Below are positions 41,369 through 51,430 of a stretch of 64,000 nt of DNA, piece by piece (the stretch's first letter is position 1; the number at the start of each line of letters is the position of its first letter). The notes under the pieces were generated by a model. It had not been told where the DNA came from and did no database searches. It worked only from the letters and a program-made list of their open reading frames with translations. The position numbers and the translations under genes were made by a program. The stretch comes from Gemmiger sp. An50 (GTDB taxonomy: Bacteria > Bacillota > Clostridia > Oscillospirales > Ruminococcaceae): assembly GCF_002161595.1 (NCBI RefSeq), contig NZ_NFID01000015.1, positions 1 through 64,000 on the forward strand. The letters run 5' to 3'.

Positions 41369-41842
41369 TCAGGCGTTCGGGGCGTAATGATTGGCGTTGG
41401 GCGACTTCAAAGGAATCTCCGGCATCAGCTCGTCCGAGATGATGGTGAGCATCTCCTCGATTTTGGCCACGTCCTCAGGGGAGAACCGGTCCTTGATGCG
41501 GTTCATCACGGTGGACAAATAGCTGTAGCTGATGTTGTAGTAATCCTCGTACTTCTGTGTTACCACCAAAAAATACTCCCGGCGGTCGTTTTCCGACTGC
41601 ACCTTTTTCAGGTAGCCTTTTTTGATCAGGCTGTTGACCTTGTAGGCCGCATTGGGCGGGGAAATCTGCACAAAGCTGGCAAATTCGTTGATGGTGGGCT
41701 TACCCAGCGCCTGGATGATCTCCATGCAGAAGGTCTCCACAGTGGTCAGGCTCGCTTCCCGCGCCTGGAACCGACTGAATACCTTCTGATAGAAATGTAA
41801 TTTGAATTTAGAATACACATCTGCAAATGCTTGCTCCAGCAT
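41369..41842 (-). CDS. MarR-family regulator, FabT-like
   Basis: This 157-residue winged-helix protein has recognition region TINEFASFVQISPPNAAYKVN and wing SENDRREYFLVVT. It lies at the downstream end of the fatty acid operon in the same direction but has its own promoter. By analogy with FabT it would repress fatty acid genes when long-chain acyl-ACP is plentiful. Its operator is proposed at 52353-52387. The identity as FabT is inferred from position and fold. Confidence 0.82.
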   Translation of the reverse strand: MLEQAFADVYSKFKLHFYQKVFSRFQAREASLTTVETFCMEIIQALGKPTINEFASFVQISPPNAAYKVNSLIKKGYLKKVQSENDRREYFLVVTQKYEDYYNISYSYLSTVMNRIKDRFSPEDVAKIEEMLTIISDELMPEIPLKSPNANHYAPNA

Positions 41843-41925
41843 TCGTTCGATCCTCCTTGACTGCGCGGCCCAGGCAAAAGAGCATGGGACGGTGTAAAAA
41901 ACCGTATGCCTGCTGCGGTGATAAT

Positions 41926-41954
41926 ATTATAGCAAGATATATTGCTTAAATCAA
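41926..41954 (-). promoter_or_regulatory. Promoter of the FabT-like gene
   Basis: Minus strand TTGATT (41954-41949), 17 bases, TATAAT (41931-41926). The -35 overlaps the fabZ stop codon. AGCAA-TATATC-TTGCT within the spacer is a small inverted repeat. Confidence 0.7.
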
Positions 41955-42376
41955 CTGATGGCGAAGGTCAACTCGCCCATGGCGGCAACCTGGCCGTCCA
42001 CGGTGGCCACGGCCTTGCCGAAGCCCACCGGACCGCGGCGGGCGGTCAGCTCACATTTCAGCTCCAGCACGTCGCCGGGAACGACCTGGCGCTTGAAGCG
42101 GGCGTTCTTGATGCCGCCGAACAGCACGATCTTGCCCTTGTTCTCCTCCTCGGTGAGAATGGCCACTGCGCCCACCTGGGCCAGGGCCTCGATGATGAGC
42201 ACGCCGGGCATCACATGCTTCTGGGGGAAGTGGCCGCAGAAGAACTGCTCATTTACGGTCACGCATTTGCGGCCCACCGCCATCTGGCCGGGCACGCATT
42301 CGGTGATGCGGTCCACCAGCTGGAAGGGAAAGCGATGAGGCAGAACCTCCATGATCTCATTGGAATTCAAAGTCAT
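41951..42376 (-). CDS. fabZ: 3-hydroxyacyl-ACP dehydratase FabZ
   Basis: This 141-residue hotdog enzyme dehydrates 3-hydroxyacyl-ACP. [12 protein letters not shown] carries the catalytic His, and [20 protein letters not shown] the catalytic Glu. It is the last gene of the fatty acid operon, 4 bases after fabF. Confidence 0.95.
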   Translation of the reverse strand: MTLNSNEIMEVLPHRFPFQLVDRITECVPGQMAVGRKCVTVNEQFFCGHFPQKHVMPGVLIIEALAQVGAVAILTEEENKGKIVLFGGIKNARFKRQVVPGDVLELKCELTARRGPVGFGKAVATVDGQVAAMGELTFAIS

Positions 42377-42380
42377 TGGT

Positions 42381-43622
42381 TTACTCCTCCCACTTCTTCA
42401 ACAGGATGCTTGCGTTGTGGCCGCCAAAGCCCAGAGAGTTGGACATGGCGTAACGGATGGCAGCCTCGCGGCCGTGATTGGGCACAACGTCCAGATCGCA
42501 GGCCTCGTCCGGCACCTGGTAGCCCAGGGTGGCGGGGATGAAGCCGTCGTGCAGGGCCATGGCGGTGAAGGCAGCCTCCACAGCGCCGGAAGCGCCCAGC
42601 AGGTGGCCGGTCATGGACTTGGTGGAGCTGATGGCCAGCTCATGGGCATGCTCACCGAAGGCCAGCTTCACGGCAGCGGTCTCGCCCGCGTCGTTCATGG
42701 CGGTGGAGGTGCCGTGGGCGTTGATATAATCCACGCTGGAAGCGTCCACGCCCGCGTCGGCCAGAGCCTGGGTCATGGCGCCCGCCGCGCCGGAGCCGTC
42801 CGGCAGGGGAGCGGTGATGTGGTGGGCGTCGCAGGTGCAGCCGTAGCCCACAACCTCGGCCAGAATGTTGGCGCCGCGGGCCTTGGCGTGCTCGTACTCC
42901 TCCAGCACCAGAGCAGCCGCGCCCTCGCCCATCACGAAGCCGGAACGCTCCTTGTCAAAGGGGATGGAAGCGCGCTTGGGATCGCTGCCGGTGTGCAGGG
43001 CATGCAGAGAGGTGAAACCGCCCACCGCCAGGGAGGTGATGGTGGCCTCGGTGCCGCCGGCCAGGATCACGTCGGCATAGCCGTCGCGGATCTGGCGGAA
43101 AGCGTCGCCCACCGCGTTGGTGCCGGAGGCACAGGCGGTCACCGGGCAGGTGCACATGCCGTGGAAGCCAAAGCGGATGGCGATGTTGCCCGCCGCCATG
43201 TTGGAGATGGCCATGGGAATGAAGTAGGGGCTTACGCGGTCGTAGCCCTTCTCGTTACCCTTCAAGCACTCGTTCTGAATGGTGGAGAAACCACCGATGC
43301 CGCTGGCGAATACCACGCCGCAGCGCTGGCTGTTCTCGTTTTCCATCACCAGGCCGCTGTGCTCCATGGCCTGGGCGGCGCTGGCCAGAGCAAACTGCAC
43401 GAAGCGGTCAGTCTTGCGTACCTCACGCTTGTCGATGTACTGCTCGGGGTTAAAATCGCGGACCTCGCCCGCCAGCTTTACCTTCTGGTTGGTGGTATCG
43501 TACTGGGTGATGGGGCCGATGCCGCAGGTGTCGGCTTTTACAGCGGCCCAGCTTTCCTCCAGGGTCAGGCCCAGGGGAGTCACCGCGCCCATGCCGGTGA
43601 TTACAACGCGTCGTTTATCCAT
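42381..43622 (-). CDS. fabF: 3-oxoacyl-ACP synthase II FabF
   Basis: This 413-residue condensing enzyme elongates acyl-ACP with malonyl-ACP. The active Cys is in [15 protein letters not shown], the two His in [11 protein letters not shown] and [12 protein letters not shown]. It starts [18 protein letters not shown], full length for the family. Confidence 0.96.
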   Translation of the reverse strand: MDKRRVVITGMGAVTPLGLTLEESWAAVKADTCGIGPITQYDTTNQKVKLAGEVRDFNPEQYIDKREVRKTDRFVQFALASAAQAMEHSGLVMENENSQRCGVVFASGIGGFSTIQNECLKGNEKGYDRVSPYFIPMAISNMAAGNIAIRFGFHGMCTCPVTACASGTNAVGDAFRQIRDGYADVILAGGTEATITSLAVGGFTSLHALHTGSDPKRASIPFDKERSGFVMGEGAAALVLEEYEHAKARGANILAEVVGYGCTCDAHHITAPLPDGSGAAGAMTQALADAGVDASSVDYINAHGTSTAMNDAGETAAVKLAFGEHAHELAISSTKSMTGHLLGASGAVEAAFTAMALHDGFIPATLGYQVPDEACDLDVVPNHGREAAIRYAMSNSLGFGGHNASILLKKWEE

Positions 43623-43649
43623 TTGTCTCTCCTCCTTCTCGTTCCGGGC

Positions 43650-44390
43650 TCAAACGGCCATGCCGCCGTCCACACACAGCACCTGACCGGTCACATAACC
43701 GGCAGCGGGGCTGGCGAGGAACGCCACAGCGGCGGCCACATCTTCGGGCTTGCCTAGGTGGGCCATGGGAATCTCGCCAAGCAGCTTCTCCTTCACGGCC
43801 TGGGGCAGCACGTCTGTCATATCGGTCTCAATAAAGCCGGGGGCCACGCAGTTCACGGTCACGCCGCGGGCGGCCAGTTCCTTGGCCAGGCTCTTGCTCA
43901 TGCCGATCAGACCGGCCTTGCTGGCCGCGTAGTTGGCCTGACCCGCGTTGCCGCGCACGCCCACGATGCTGGAAACGTTCACGATCCGGCCGCTGCGCTG
44001 CTTCATCATGGGGCGGCAGGCGGCCTTCATGCAGTGGAAGGCACCCTTCAGGTTGGTATTCAGTACCGCGTCGAAGTCCTCTTCGCTCATGCGCATCATC
44101 AGGTTGTCGCGGGTGATGCCTGCGTTGTTTACCAGCACGTCGATGCGGCCGAAGCGCTCCAGGGTCTGGGCAATCAGGTTCTGGGCGTCAGCCTCGCAGG
44201 CCACGTTGCCCTGAATGGCGAAGGCTTCCACGCCCAGGGCGCGGCATTCCTCGGCTACAGCCTCGGCGGCAGCGGCGCTGCCCGCGTAGTTCACGGCCAC
44301 GTTCACACCCTGTGCGGCCAGGGCCAGGCAGATGGCCCGGCCGATGCCGCGGCTGCCGCCGGTTACCAGTGCACTCTGTTTTGCTTCCAT
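43650..44390 (-). CDS. fabG: 3-oxoacyl-ACP reductase FabG
   Basis: This 246-residue short-chain dehydrogenase has NADPH motif TGGSRGIG, NNAG, and the Ser-Tyr-Lys triad in VNVSSIVG and YAASKAG. The ATG at 44390 follows AAAGGAG and overlaps the fabD stop (TGATG). It reduces 3-oxoacyl-ACP in each elongation round. Confidence 0.95.
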   Translation of the reverse strand: MEAKQSALVTGGSRGIGRAICLALAAQGVNVAVNYAGSAAAAEAVAEECRALGVEAFAIQGNVACEADAQNLIAQTLERFGRIDVLVNNAGITRDNLMMRMSEEDFDAVLNTNLKGAFHCMKAACRPMMKQRSGRIVNVSSIVGVRGNAGQANYAASKAGLIGMSKSLAKELAARGVTVNCVAPGFIETDMTDVLPQAVKEKLLGEIPMAHLGKPEDVAAAVAFLASPAAGYVTGQVLCVDGGMAV

Positions 44391-45334
44391 CAGGTTTCTC
44401 CTTTCAGCCATTCGAGGGCAGCGGCCAGATCCTCAGCGGTTTCCACCGAGCGAACAGCAGCGCCCTTCACGGTCTTCTTCACAAGGCCGGCCAGCGTCTT
44501 GCCTGGGCCTACTTCCAAAAATGCGTCCACGCCGTCCTCGGCCATGCGGCGGATGATGTCCTCCATGTATACGCTGGACTGCACCTGCTTCTCCAGCAGG
44601 GCGGGGATGGTGTCGCTGTCGGCTTTGGGGCCGCCCAGGCAGTTGAAGTACACCGGGCAGCTCATCTCGCCGAAGGATACCTCCTTGAACTTTTCCCGCA
44701 GCGCGTCACCGGCGGGAGCCATCAGCGAGGTGTGGAAGGGGCCGGAGACCTTCAGGGGCACGCAGCGCTTTGCACCGGCGGCCTTGGCAGCCTCACAGGC
44801 AGCGTCCACAGCGGCCTGGTCGCCCGCAATGGCCATCTGGCCGGGGCAGTTGTAGTTGGCGATCTCCACCACACCGCCGGTGGCCTGGGCAGCCTGGGCG
44901 CAGGCAGCGCTCAGCGCCTCACGGTCCAGACCCAGAATAGCAGCCATTCCGCAGGGGCGGCCGGTCACAGCCTGCTCCATGGCCTTGCCACGGAAGGCGG
45001 CCAGAGAAACGGCAGTAGCTGCGTCGAACACACCGGCGCAGCACAGGGCGGAATACTCGCCCAGGCTCAGGCCAGCCACGGCGGCAGGCTTGATGCCCTT
45101 GTCCTTCAGCACGGCGGTCAGACCGGCGGCAAAGGCTACCATGCAGGGCTGGGTGAACTGGGTCTGGCTCAGGGTCTCGTCCGGGCCCTCAAAGCACAGC
45201 TGCTTCAGATCAAAATCCACCGAAGCGTCCGCGGCGTCCAGCGCGGCGCGGAACAAGGGTTCGCTCTCGTAAAGGTCTTTGCCCATCCCGGCGTGCTGAG
45301 CGCCCTGACCGGCATACAAAATCGCAAGTTTCAT
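44390..45334 (-). CDS. fabD: Malonyl-CoA:ACP transacylase FabD
   Basis: This 314-residue transacylase has nucleophile Ser in GLSLGEYSALCCAG, ILYAGQGAQHAGMG at the start, and the conserved His in KVSGPFHTSLM. The ATG at 45334 lies behind GGAGG; an earlier ATG overlaps that ribosome site. It overlaps the upstream flavoprotein by 4 bases. Confidence 0.95.
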   Translation of the reverse strand: MKLAILYAGQGAQHAGMGKDLYESEPLFRAALDAADASVDFDLKQLCFEGPDETLSQTQFTQPCMVAFAAGLTAVLKDKGIKPAAVAGLSLGEYSALCCAGVFDAATAVSLAAFRGKAMEQAVTGRPCGMAAILGLDREALSAACAQAAQATGGVVEIANYNCPGQMAIAGDQAAVDAACEAAKAAGAKRCVPLKVSGPFHTSLMAPAGDALREKFKEVSFGEMSCPVYFNCLGGPKADSDTIPALLEKQVQSSVYMEDIIRRMAEDGVDAFLEVGPGKTLAGLVKKTVKGAAVRSVETAEDLAAALEWLKGET

Positions 45335-46407
45335 TGTGTCTGTTTCCTCCATTCGGCGGCAAGCTCATCCATCAGCTCCCGCACATGAACCAGTTTGGTC
45401 ATGCGGCCCACGTTGGCGCCGCAGAAGAAAAGTCCCTCCTGCCAGTTGCCGCGCACCGCTTCAATCAGTGCACTCGCAATGCAGTAGATGGTATCGGCTT
45501 TTTTGCAGGGGACCAGGCAGTTTACGCAGCGTTTGGGCGGAAAAGTCTCGCCCGCGGCTAGCCGCTGGATCAGCGGGCTGTTCAGCGCCCGACCGGGCAT
45601 GCCCACCGGGCTGTGCACGATGCGTACGTCCTCCGGCTTTGCATCCAGCATGGCCTGCTTGTAGGCAGGGGAGGCGTCGCACTCGTAGGTGCCGATGAAC
45701 CGGGTGGCCAGCTGCACACCCGCTGCGCCCAGCTGCTCCAGCCGGGCCGCATCCTCGCCGGTGTAAACACCGCCCGCCGCAAACAGCGGAATGGGACGGC
45801 CTGCCAGCTCCTCAAAGGGGCGCAGCTGCTCGGTGATGGCGGGCACCAGCGTTTCCAGGCACTGGGCGGAGCCGTTTTTCACATCCTGCTCCTCAAAGCC
45901 CAGATGTCCGCCCGCCAGGGGGCCCTCCACCACCATGAAGTCGGGCAGAACGCCGAAGCGCTTGTACCACAGCTTGCACAGGGTGGCCGCAGCACGGGAG
46001 CTGGACACGATAGGCGCCAGCGCCACGTCCGCGTCACCGGCAATGGCGGGAAGGTCCACTGCCAGGCCTGCACCGCAGACCACCGCATCCACACCGGCTT
46101 TGATAGCGGTACGGATGCTGTCCGCATACTGGGTGGTGGCGACCATTGCATTGATGGCAACCATGCCCAGTCCGCCAGCCAGTTCCTTGGCCTTTTTGAT
46201 TTCCTTTTCCAGAGCACGCAGGTTGGCCCCGTTGGGGTCGCGGTCGAAGTCCGGCTCGTTGAAACCGGCCACCGCGGTGCTGATGGTGCCCATGCCGCCG
46301 CAGGCAGCAACGGCACCGGCCAGACCGCCCAGGGAAACGCCGACACCCATGCCGCCCTGCAAAATGGGCAGCTGCAGCGTACGGCCGCGGATGGTTACAG
46401 CCTGCAT
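45331..46407 (-). CDS. FabK/NPD-like flavoprotein, second copy in the fatty acid operon
   Basis: This 358-residue nitronate monooxygenase/FabK-superfamily TIM barrel begins PILQGGMGVGVSLGGLAGAV and has FMN phosphate-binding FAAGGVYTGEDAARL. It differs from the neighbouring FabK by a C-terminal extension with a Cys cluster (RCVNCLVPCKKADTIYCI), which could bind metal or an iron-sulfur centre. Its place between fabK and fabD suggests a role in fatty acid synthesis or in clearing a by-product. The reaction is not known. Confidence 0.85.
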   Translation of the reverse strand: MQAVTIRGRTLQLPILQGGMGVGVSLGGLAGAVAACGGMGTISTAVAGFNEPDFDRDPNGANLRALEKEIKKAKELAGGLGMVAINAMVATTQYADSIRTAIKAGVDAVVCGAGLAVDLPAIAGDADVALAPIVSSSRAAATLCKLWYKRFGVLPDFMVVEGPLAGGHLGFEEQDVKNGSAQCLETLVPAITEQLRPFEELAGRPIPLFAAGGVYTGEDAARLEQLGAAGVQLATRFIGTYECDASPAYKQAMLDAKPEDVRIVHSPVGMPGRALNSPLIQRLAAGETFPPKRCVNCLVPCKKADTIYCIASALIEAVRGNWQEGLFFCGANVGRMTKLVHVRELMDELAAEWRKQTQ

Positions 46408-46411
46408 AAGC

Positions 46412-47350
46412 TTACTCCTGTTCCAGCTGGTGCAGCCGCTCGATGCAGCCGTTGTTCAGCTCCTCAAAAATGGTGCGCAGGGGGCGGATCTCATGCAGCA
46501 TGCCCGCCACCTGACCGGCCATCAGGCTGCCGGTGTCGGTGTCACCCTCGAATACGGCGCGGCGCAGGGAACCCAGAGTGTACTTCTCCAGCTCCATCTT
46601 GTCGGCACCGGCCTTCTCCTGGGCCACATAGCTGCGAGCCATCTTGTTTTTCAGGATGCGCACGGGGGTACCGGCGATGCGGCCGGTGACCACGGTGTCG
46701 TTGTCCTTGGCCTTGAGCACGGCATTCTTGTAGTTCTCATGAACAGGGCACTCCTCGCTCACCAGCAGGCAGGTGCCCAGCTGCGCGCCGCAGGCGCCCA
46801 GTGCAAAGGCAGCCAGCAGCTGACGGCCGTCAGCGATACCGCCGGCGGCGATTACGGGCAGATTGTACTCCTTCATGGCGTCCACCACCTGGGGAACCAG
46901 GGCCATGGTGGTCATCTCGCCCACATGGCCGCCGCTCTCGGTGCCCTCGGCGATGATGCCGTCCACACCCAGGCCGGCCATGCGGCGGGCCAGCACAACA
47001 GCAGGCACAACGGGGAACACCTTGATGCCCGCTTCCTTCCACATGGGAACGTAAGCGCCGGGGTTGCCAGCGCCGGTGGTCACAACGGGAACCTTTTCCT
47101 CCACCACGATGTGGGCCATCTTCTCAGCGTCCGGGTTCATCAGCATGATGTTAACGCCGAAGGGCTTGTCGGTCAGGCTGCGGCAGATGTGAATCTGCTC
47201 CCGCAGCATGTCGGCGGTCATGCCGCCCGCACCGATCAGGCCCAGCGCACCCGCATTGGAAACCGCTGCGGCAAAGGTGCCGGTGGCAATGTTGGCCATA
47301 CCGCCCTGGATGAAGGGGAATTCGGTCCCGAGGATCTCGTTCAAACGCAT
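46412..47350 (-). CDS. fabK: Enoyl-ACP reductase II FabK
   Basis: This 312-residue FMN enzyme performs the last reduction of each elongation cycle. Features are FIQGGMANIATGTFAAAVSNAG, GAGNPGAYV, GTESGGHVGEMTTMALVPQV and PVIAAGGIADGRQL. FabK replaces FabI, as in many Firmicutes. It lies 4 bases upstream of the related second flavoprotein. Confidence 0.94.
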   Translation of the reverse strand: MRLNEILGTEFPFIQGGMANIATGTFAAAVSNAGALGLIGAGGMTADMLREQIHICRSLTDKPFGVNIMLMNPDAEKMAHIVVEEKVPVVTTGAGNPGAYVPMWKEAGIKVFPVVPAVVLARRMAGLGVDGIIAEGTESGGHVGEMTTMALVPQVVDAMKEYNLPVIAAGGIADGRQLLAAFALGACGAQLGTCLLVSEECPVHENYKNAVLKAKDNDTVVTGRIAGTPVRILKNKMARSYVAQEKAGADKMELEKYTLGSLRRAVFEGDTDTGSLMAGQVAGMLHEIRPLRTIFEELNNGCIERLHQLEQE

Positions 47351-47383
47351 ATTGTTACTCCTTTTTTATCAGAGGGGCTTTGC

Positions 47384-48328
47384 TTAGAAACGCAGCAGTA
47401 CCGCGCCCCAGGTCAGCCCCGCGCCAAAGCCCACACAGGCCACGGTCTGACCGGGCCGGATCGCGCCGGATTCCAGCATCTCGTCCAAAGCGAGGGGGAT
47501 GCTGGCAGCGGAGGTGTTGCCGTAGCGATGCATGTTCTTGTAAAATTTGTCCGCCGGAGCGCCCAGCTTTTTCACCACATGGTCGATGATGCGGCTGTTT
47601 GCCTGGTGGCAGACAACATGATCCACCTGCTCCAGGCTGGTGCCGCTCTTCTCGAACAGCTGACCCAGGCACTTGGGGATGATGTCCACCGCAAAGCGGA
47701 AGATCGCCCGTCCGTCCATGAACAGATATCGGCTCTGGCCGGGCAGCAGGCTGTTGGCATGCAGACCGGCAGCCTCGCCCCGGCCGCCCAGAATGCAGGC
47801 GTAGGGCAGATCCGCCAGACGAACCACAGCGGCGGCCGCGCCGTCGCCGAACAGCACGCAGGTGGAGCGGTCTTCCATGTCCAGCACGCGGGAGATGCAC
47901 TCCGCGCCGATGACCAGGGCATATTCCCCGGCGCTGCCCGCCATCAGAAGGGAGCGGGCGGTTTCCAGCGCGTAGATGAAGCCGGTGCAGGCGGCGTTCA
48001 GATCAAAGCAGGGGATGGCGGCGGTGCAGCCCAGCGCTTCGTGGACCTGGCAGGCCACCGAGGGGGTGAAGCTGTCCGGGGTGAAGGTGGCGGTCAGGAT
48101 CAGACCCAGCTGATCCGCGCTCACGCCAGCCTTCTCCAGCGCCTTGCGGGCCGCGCCCGCAGAAAGGCTCACAACGCCCTCGTCTTCCCCGCAGAAATAC
48201 CGCTGGCGGATGCCGGTGCGGGTGGAGATCCACTCGTCGCTGGTTTCCACCATGCGGGCCATATCGTCGTTGGTCACACAGCGCTGCGGCAGGCAGCGCC
48301 CGGTGCCCAGAATTTCCAGTCCCGTCAT
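47384..48328 (-). CDS. fabH: 3-oxoacyl-ACP synthase III FabH
   Basis: This 314-residue enzyme starts fatty acid synthesis from acetyl-CoA and malonyl-ACP. The triad is Cys114 in NAACTGF, His in VVCHQAN and Asn in YGNTSAAS. It overlaps accA by one base and is full length. Confidence 0.95.
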   Translation of the reverse strand: MTGLEILGTGRCLPQRCVTNDDMARMVETSDEWISTRTGIRQRYFCGEDEGVVSLSAGAARKALEKAGVSADQLGLILTATFTPDSFTPSVACQVHEALGCTAAIPCFDLNAACTGFIYALETARSLLMAGSAGEYALVIGAECISRVLDMEDRSTCVLFGDGAAAAVVRLADLPYACILGGRGEAAGLHANSLLPGQSRYLFMDGRAIFRFAVDIIPKCLGQLFEKSGTSLEQVDHVVCHQANSRIIDHVVKKLGAPADKFYKNMHRYGNTSAASIPLALDEMLESGAIRPGQTVACVGFGAGLTWGAVLLRF

Positions 48329-49152
48329 CAGAAAAGGTCCTTTCCGGGCTCTTGCAGGAATGCGGAACCCATGGTTCTGAATTTTTTGTGCCGGTGAGCC
48401 GCCGGGTCGGAAATGCGGTCCGCCTGGCGCAGGGCCTTCTGCAGCGCCGCGTCCACCGCGTCAAACATTGCGGCGGGGTTTGCATGTGCGCCCTCCGGCG
48501 GTTCGGGAATGATCCCGTCGATGATGCCCAGCTGCTCCAGGTCTTGGGCAGTGAGCTTCATCACGTCACAGGCCTCGGCGCTGCGGGTGGAATCCTTCCA
48601 CAGAATGCTGGCAAAGCCCTCGGGGGAAAGCACCGAGTAGATGGCGTTTTCCAGCATCAGCACCGTGTTGCCCATGGCCAGCGCCAGTGCGCCGCCGCTG
48701 CCGCCCTCACCGGTAACCACCGCGATCAGAGGTACGTTCAGCTCGCTCATCACGGCCAGGCTGCGGGCAATGGCCTCACCCTGGCCGTGTGCCTCGGCCT
48801 CCAGACCGGGGTAGGCGCCGGGGGTGTCGATGAAGGTGATGATGGGCCGGCCGAATTTGTCCGCCTGGCGCATCAGTCGCTGGGCCTTGCGGTAGCCTTC
48901 CGGGCTGGGCATACCGAAGTTGCAGCGGGTGTTTTCCTCCAGATTGCGGCCCTTGCGGTGGCCGATCACCGTGACCGGGCGTCCGTGGAACATGGCGATG
49001 CCGCCCAGAATGCCCGCGTCTTCACCGCACAGCCGGTCGCCCTTCTGCTCAAAGAAATCGGTGAACAGGGCCTTGATATAATCCGCCGTACCGGGGCGGC
49101 CCGCATGCCGGGCCAGCGCCACCTTCTCAGCGGGGGTATGCAGTTCAGCCAC
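48328..49152 (-). CDS. accA: Acetyl-CoA carboxylase carboxyltransferase alpha subunit AccA
   Basis: This is a crotonase-fold subunit of about 274 residues. [20 protein letters not shown] and [15 protein letters not shown] build the carboxybiotin/acetyl-CoA site. The best start is a GTG at 49152, 8 bases after AGGAGG; an upstream GTG at 49161 overlaps that site. It overlaps accD by 8 bases. With AccD it transfers CO2 from biotin to acetyl-CoA. Confidence 0.93.
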   Translation of the reverse strand: MAELHTPAEKVALARHAGRPGTADYIKALFTDFFEQKGDRLCGEDAGILGGIAMFHGRPVTVIGHRKGRNLEENTRCNFGMPSPEGYRKAQRLMRQADKFGRPIITFIDTPGAYPGLEAEAHGQGEAIARSLAVMSELNVPLIAVVTGEGGSGGALALAMGNTVLMLENAIYSVLSPEGFASILWKDSTRSAEACDVMKLTAQDLEQLGIIDGIIPEPPEGAHANPAAMFDAVDAALQKALRQADRISDPAAHRHKKFRTMGSAFLQEPGKDLF

Positions 49153-50032
49153 GGCGGGCACCTCCTTTGGCGTGCAGCCGAAGCAGCTGCATCAGTGTGG
49201 ATTTCATCTGACCGCGGGGAACCACCGCATCCATAAAGCCGTGCTCCTCCAGATACTCGGAGCGCTGGAAGCCCTCCGGCAGCTTCTGGCCGATGGTTTG
49301 CTCGATCACGCGGGGGCCGGCAAAGCCGATCAGGGCCTTGGGCTCAGCCAGAGTGATGTCGCCCAGGGACGCAAAGCTGGCGGTCACGCCGCCGGTGGTG
49401 GGATGGGTCAGGCAAGCAATGTACAGCCCGCCTGCCTGCTGGAAGCGGGTGATGGCCTCGGCGGTCTTGGCCATCTGCATCAGCGAGAGGATGCCCTCCT
49501 GCATTCGGGCACCGCCGGAAGCGCAGAAGATCACCAGGGGCAGCTTTGCCTTGCGGGCGGTGTCGGCGGCCAGTGCCACCTTTTCGCCCACTGCAACGCC
49601 CATGCTGCCCATCAGGAAACGGCCGTCCATTACGGCCACAACAGCGGGCCAGCCGCCGATGCGGCCCTTAGCGGTGACCACCGCCTCGGACAGTCCGGTG
49701 CGGCGGCGCAGGCCCTCCAGCTTGTCGTCGTAGCCATCAAAATCCAGGGGATTCGAGGCGCACATGCCGTCGTTCAGTTCCTGGAAGGTGCCGGAATCCA
49801 GTGTGAGGGCCAGCCGCTGGTATGCGCCGATGGGCCGGTGATGGCCGCAGTGGGGGCAGACGTACAACTGATCGGCCCACTGCCGCTTGCTCACGGCTTC
49901 GCCGCAGGCAGGGCACTGCTCAAAAATGGCCGGCGCGTCAATGCGGCTGGAGGAGGGCAGGCGTCCGCCCTCCCGCATCACCTTCAGGCGCAGCAGCCGC
50001 TGCCGCCGATCGGAAAATCGTTCGTTCAGCAT
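49145..50032 (-). CDS. accD: Acetyl-CoA carboxylase carboxyltransferase beta subunit AccD
   Basis: This 295-residue partner of AccA has an N-terminal zinc ribbon (CPACG and CPHCG, about 38-63) followed by the carboxyltransferase domain with [12 protein letters not shown] and [13 protein letters not shown]. It begins immediately after accC. Confidence 0.94.
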   Translation of the reverse strand: MLNERFSDRRQRLLRLKVMREGGRLPSSSRIDAPAIFEQCPACGEAVSKRQWADQLYVCPHCGHHRPIGAYQRLALTLDSGTFQELNDGMCASNPLDFDGYDDKLEGLRRRTGLSEAVVTAKGRIGGWPAVVAVMDGRFLMGSMGVAVGEKVALAADTARKAKLPLVIFCASGGARMQEGILSLMQMAKTAEAITRFQQAGGLYIACLTHPTTGGVTASFASLGDITLAEPKALIGFAGPRVIEQTIGQKLPEGFQRSEYLEEHGFMDAVVPRGQMKSTLMQLLRLHAKGGARRG

Positions 50033-51427
50033 TTAGCGTTCCTCCTCGTCGGCCAGAGGCGCACCCTTCTCCATCCAGTTCAGCACCTCGTCCAGGTTGT
50101 TTTCAATGAAGGAGGTGTTGTAATCGCCCTTCAGATAATCCGGGTGATACAGGATCAGATGGGCCAGTTCCGCGCCGGTGGGATAGCCCTCCACAATGAA
50201 CTCCTCCAACACCCGGCGCATCCGGCGGATGGCAGCCAGGCGGGTGGGGGCGTGTACGATGAGCTTGGCCACCATAGAATCGTAGAAGGGGCTCAGCTCG
50301 TAGCCGTTGTACAAAGCGGAATCCACCCGCACGCCGCAGCCGCCCGGGAAGTGCACGAATTCGGTCTTGCCGGGCATGGGGGCGAAGTTCTTGGCGGGGT
50401 CTTCCGCGTTGATCCGCACCTCGATGGCGTGGCCATTCAGCTTCACATCCTCCTGAGTGAAGGAGAGCGGCAGCCCGGCGGCCACACGAATCTGCTCCTT
50501 GACCAGATCCTGCCCGGTGACCATCTCGGTGACCGGGTGCTCCACCTGAATGCGGGTATTCATCTCAATAAAGTAGTAGTTGCCTTCCGGGTCCAGCACG
50601 AACTCAATGGTGCCCGCACCCTCGTAGCCGCAGCTCTGGGCGGCCTTTACCGCATCCCGGCCCATGGCCTGGCGCAGTTCGGGGGAAAGCGCCTTGGAGG
50701 GGGATTCCTCCATCAGCTTCTGGTTCTTGCGCTGGATCGAGCAGTCGCGCTCGCCCAGATGAACCACATGGCCCTGCTGGTCGGCCATGATCTGGAACTC
50801 AATATGCCGGGGGGAAAGAACCAGCTTTTCCAGATACATTTCGCCGTTGCCGAAGCAGGCCACGGCCTCCGCCTGGGCGGAGGCAAAAGCGGCAGGCAGC
50901 TCCTCCGGGCTGAACACCCGGCGCATGCCGCGTCCGCCGCCGCCGGCGCTGGCCTTCAGCAGCACTGGGTAACCGATGCGCTCGGCCACCTTCAAAGCAT
51001 CCTCGGCGCTCTCGATCACGCCGTCGGAGCCAGGAACCACCGGCACGCCCGCCTTGATCATCAGCTCACGGGCGGCAGCCTTGTTGCCCATCTTGCGGAT
51101 CACATCGCCGCTGGGGCCGATGAACTTGAGCCCGCACTGGGCGCACAGATCCGCGAATTCGTCGTTTTCCGAAAGGAAACCGTAGCCGGGGTGGATGGCC
51201 TCACAGCCGCTTTCCACCGCTGCGGTCAGAATGGCGGTCTGGTTTAAGTAGCTCTGCGCTGCTTTGGCAGGACCGATGCACACGGCCTTGGTGGCCAGCT
51301 GCACATGCAGGGCGGTGGCGTCGGCGGTAGAATACACCGCCACGGTCTCGATGCCAAGCTCACGGCAGGCGCGGATGATGCGCACCGCGATCTCGCCGCG
51401 GTTGGCGATTAAAATACGTTTGAACAT
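50033..51427 (-). CDS. accC: Biotin carboxylase AccC
   Basis: This 464-residue ATP-grasp enzyme carboxylates the biotin on AccB. It starts FKRILIANRGEIAVRIIRAC and has the Gly-rich KASAGGGGRGMR and MNTRIQVEHPVTEMVTG. It is 4 bases downstream of accB and slightly longer than E. coli AccC. Confidence 0.95.
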   Translation of the reverse strand: MFKRILIANRGEIAVRIIRACRELGIETVAVYSTADATALHVQLATKAVCIGPAKAAQSYLNQTAILTAAVESGCEAIHPGYGFLSENDEFADLCAQCGLKFIGPSGDVIRKMGNKAAARELMIKAGVPVVPGSDGVIESAEDALKVAERIGYPVLLKASAGGGGRGMRRVFSPEELPAAFASAQAEAVACFGNGEMYLEKLVLSPRHIEFQIMADQQGHVVHLGERDCSIQRKNQKLMEESPSKALSPELRQAMGRDAVKAAQSCGYEGAGTIEFVLDPEGNYYFIEMNTRIQVEHPVTEMVTGQDLVKEQIRVAAGLPLSFTQEDVKLNGHAIEVRINAEDPAKNFAPMPGKTEFVHFPGGCGVRVDSALYNGYELSPFYDSMVAKLIVHAPTRLAAIRRMRRVLEEFIVEGYPTGAELAHLILYHPDYLKGDYNTSFIENNLDEVLNWMEKGAPLADEEER

Positions 51428-51430
51428 GGC

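Noticed and set aside
45791-48397. An 868-codon plus-strand frame opposite the fab genes
   Set aside because: Low-complexity His/Gln/Ala-rich translation with no motif; fabD, fabK and fabH on the minus strand explain it.
49172-51247. A 691-codon plus-strand frame opposite accD and accC
   Set aside because: Same shadow pattern, no start signal, no domain.
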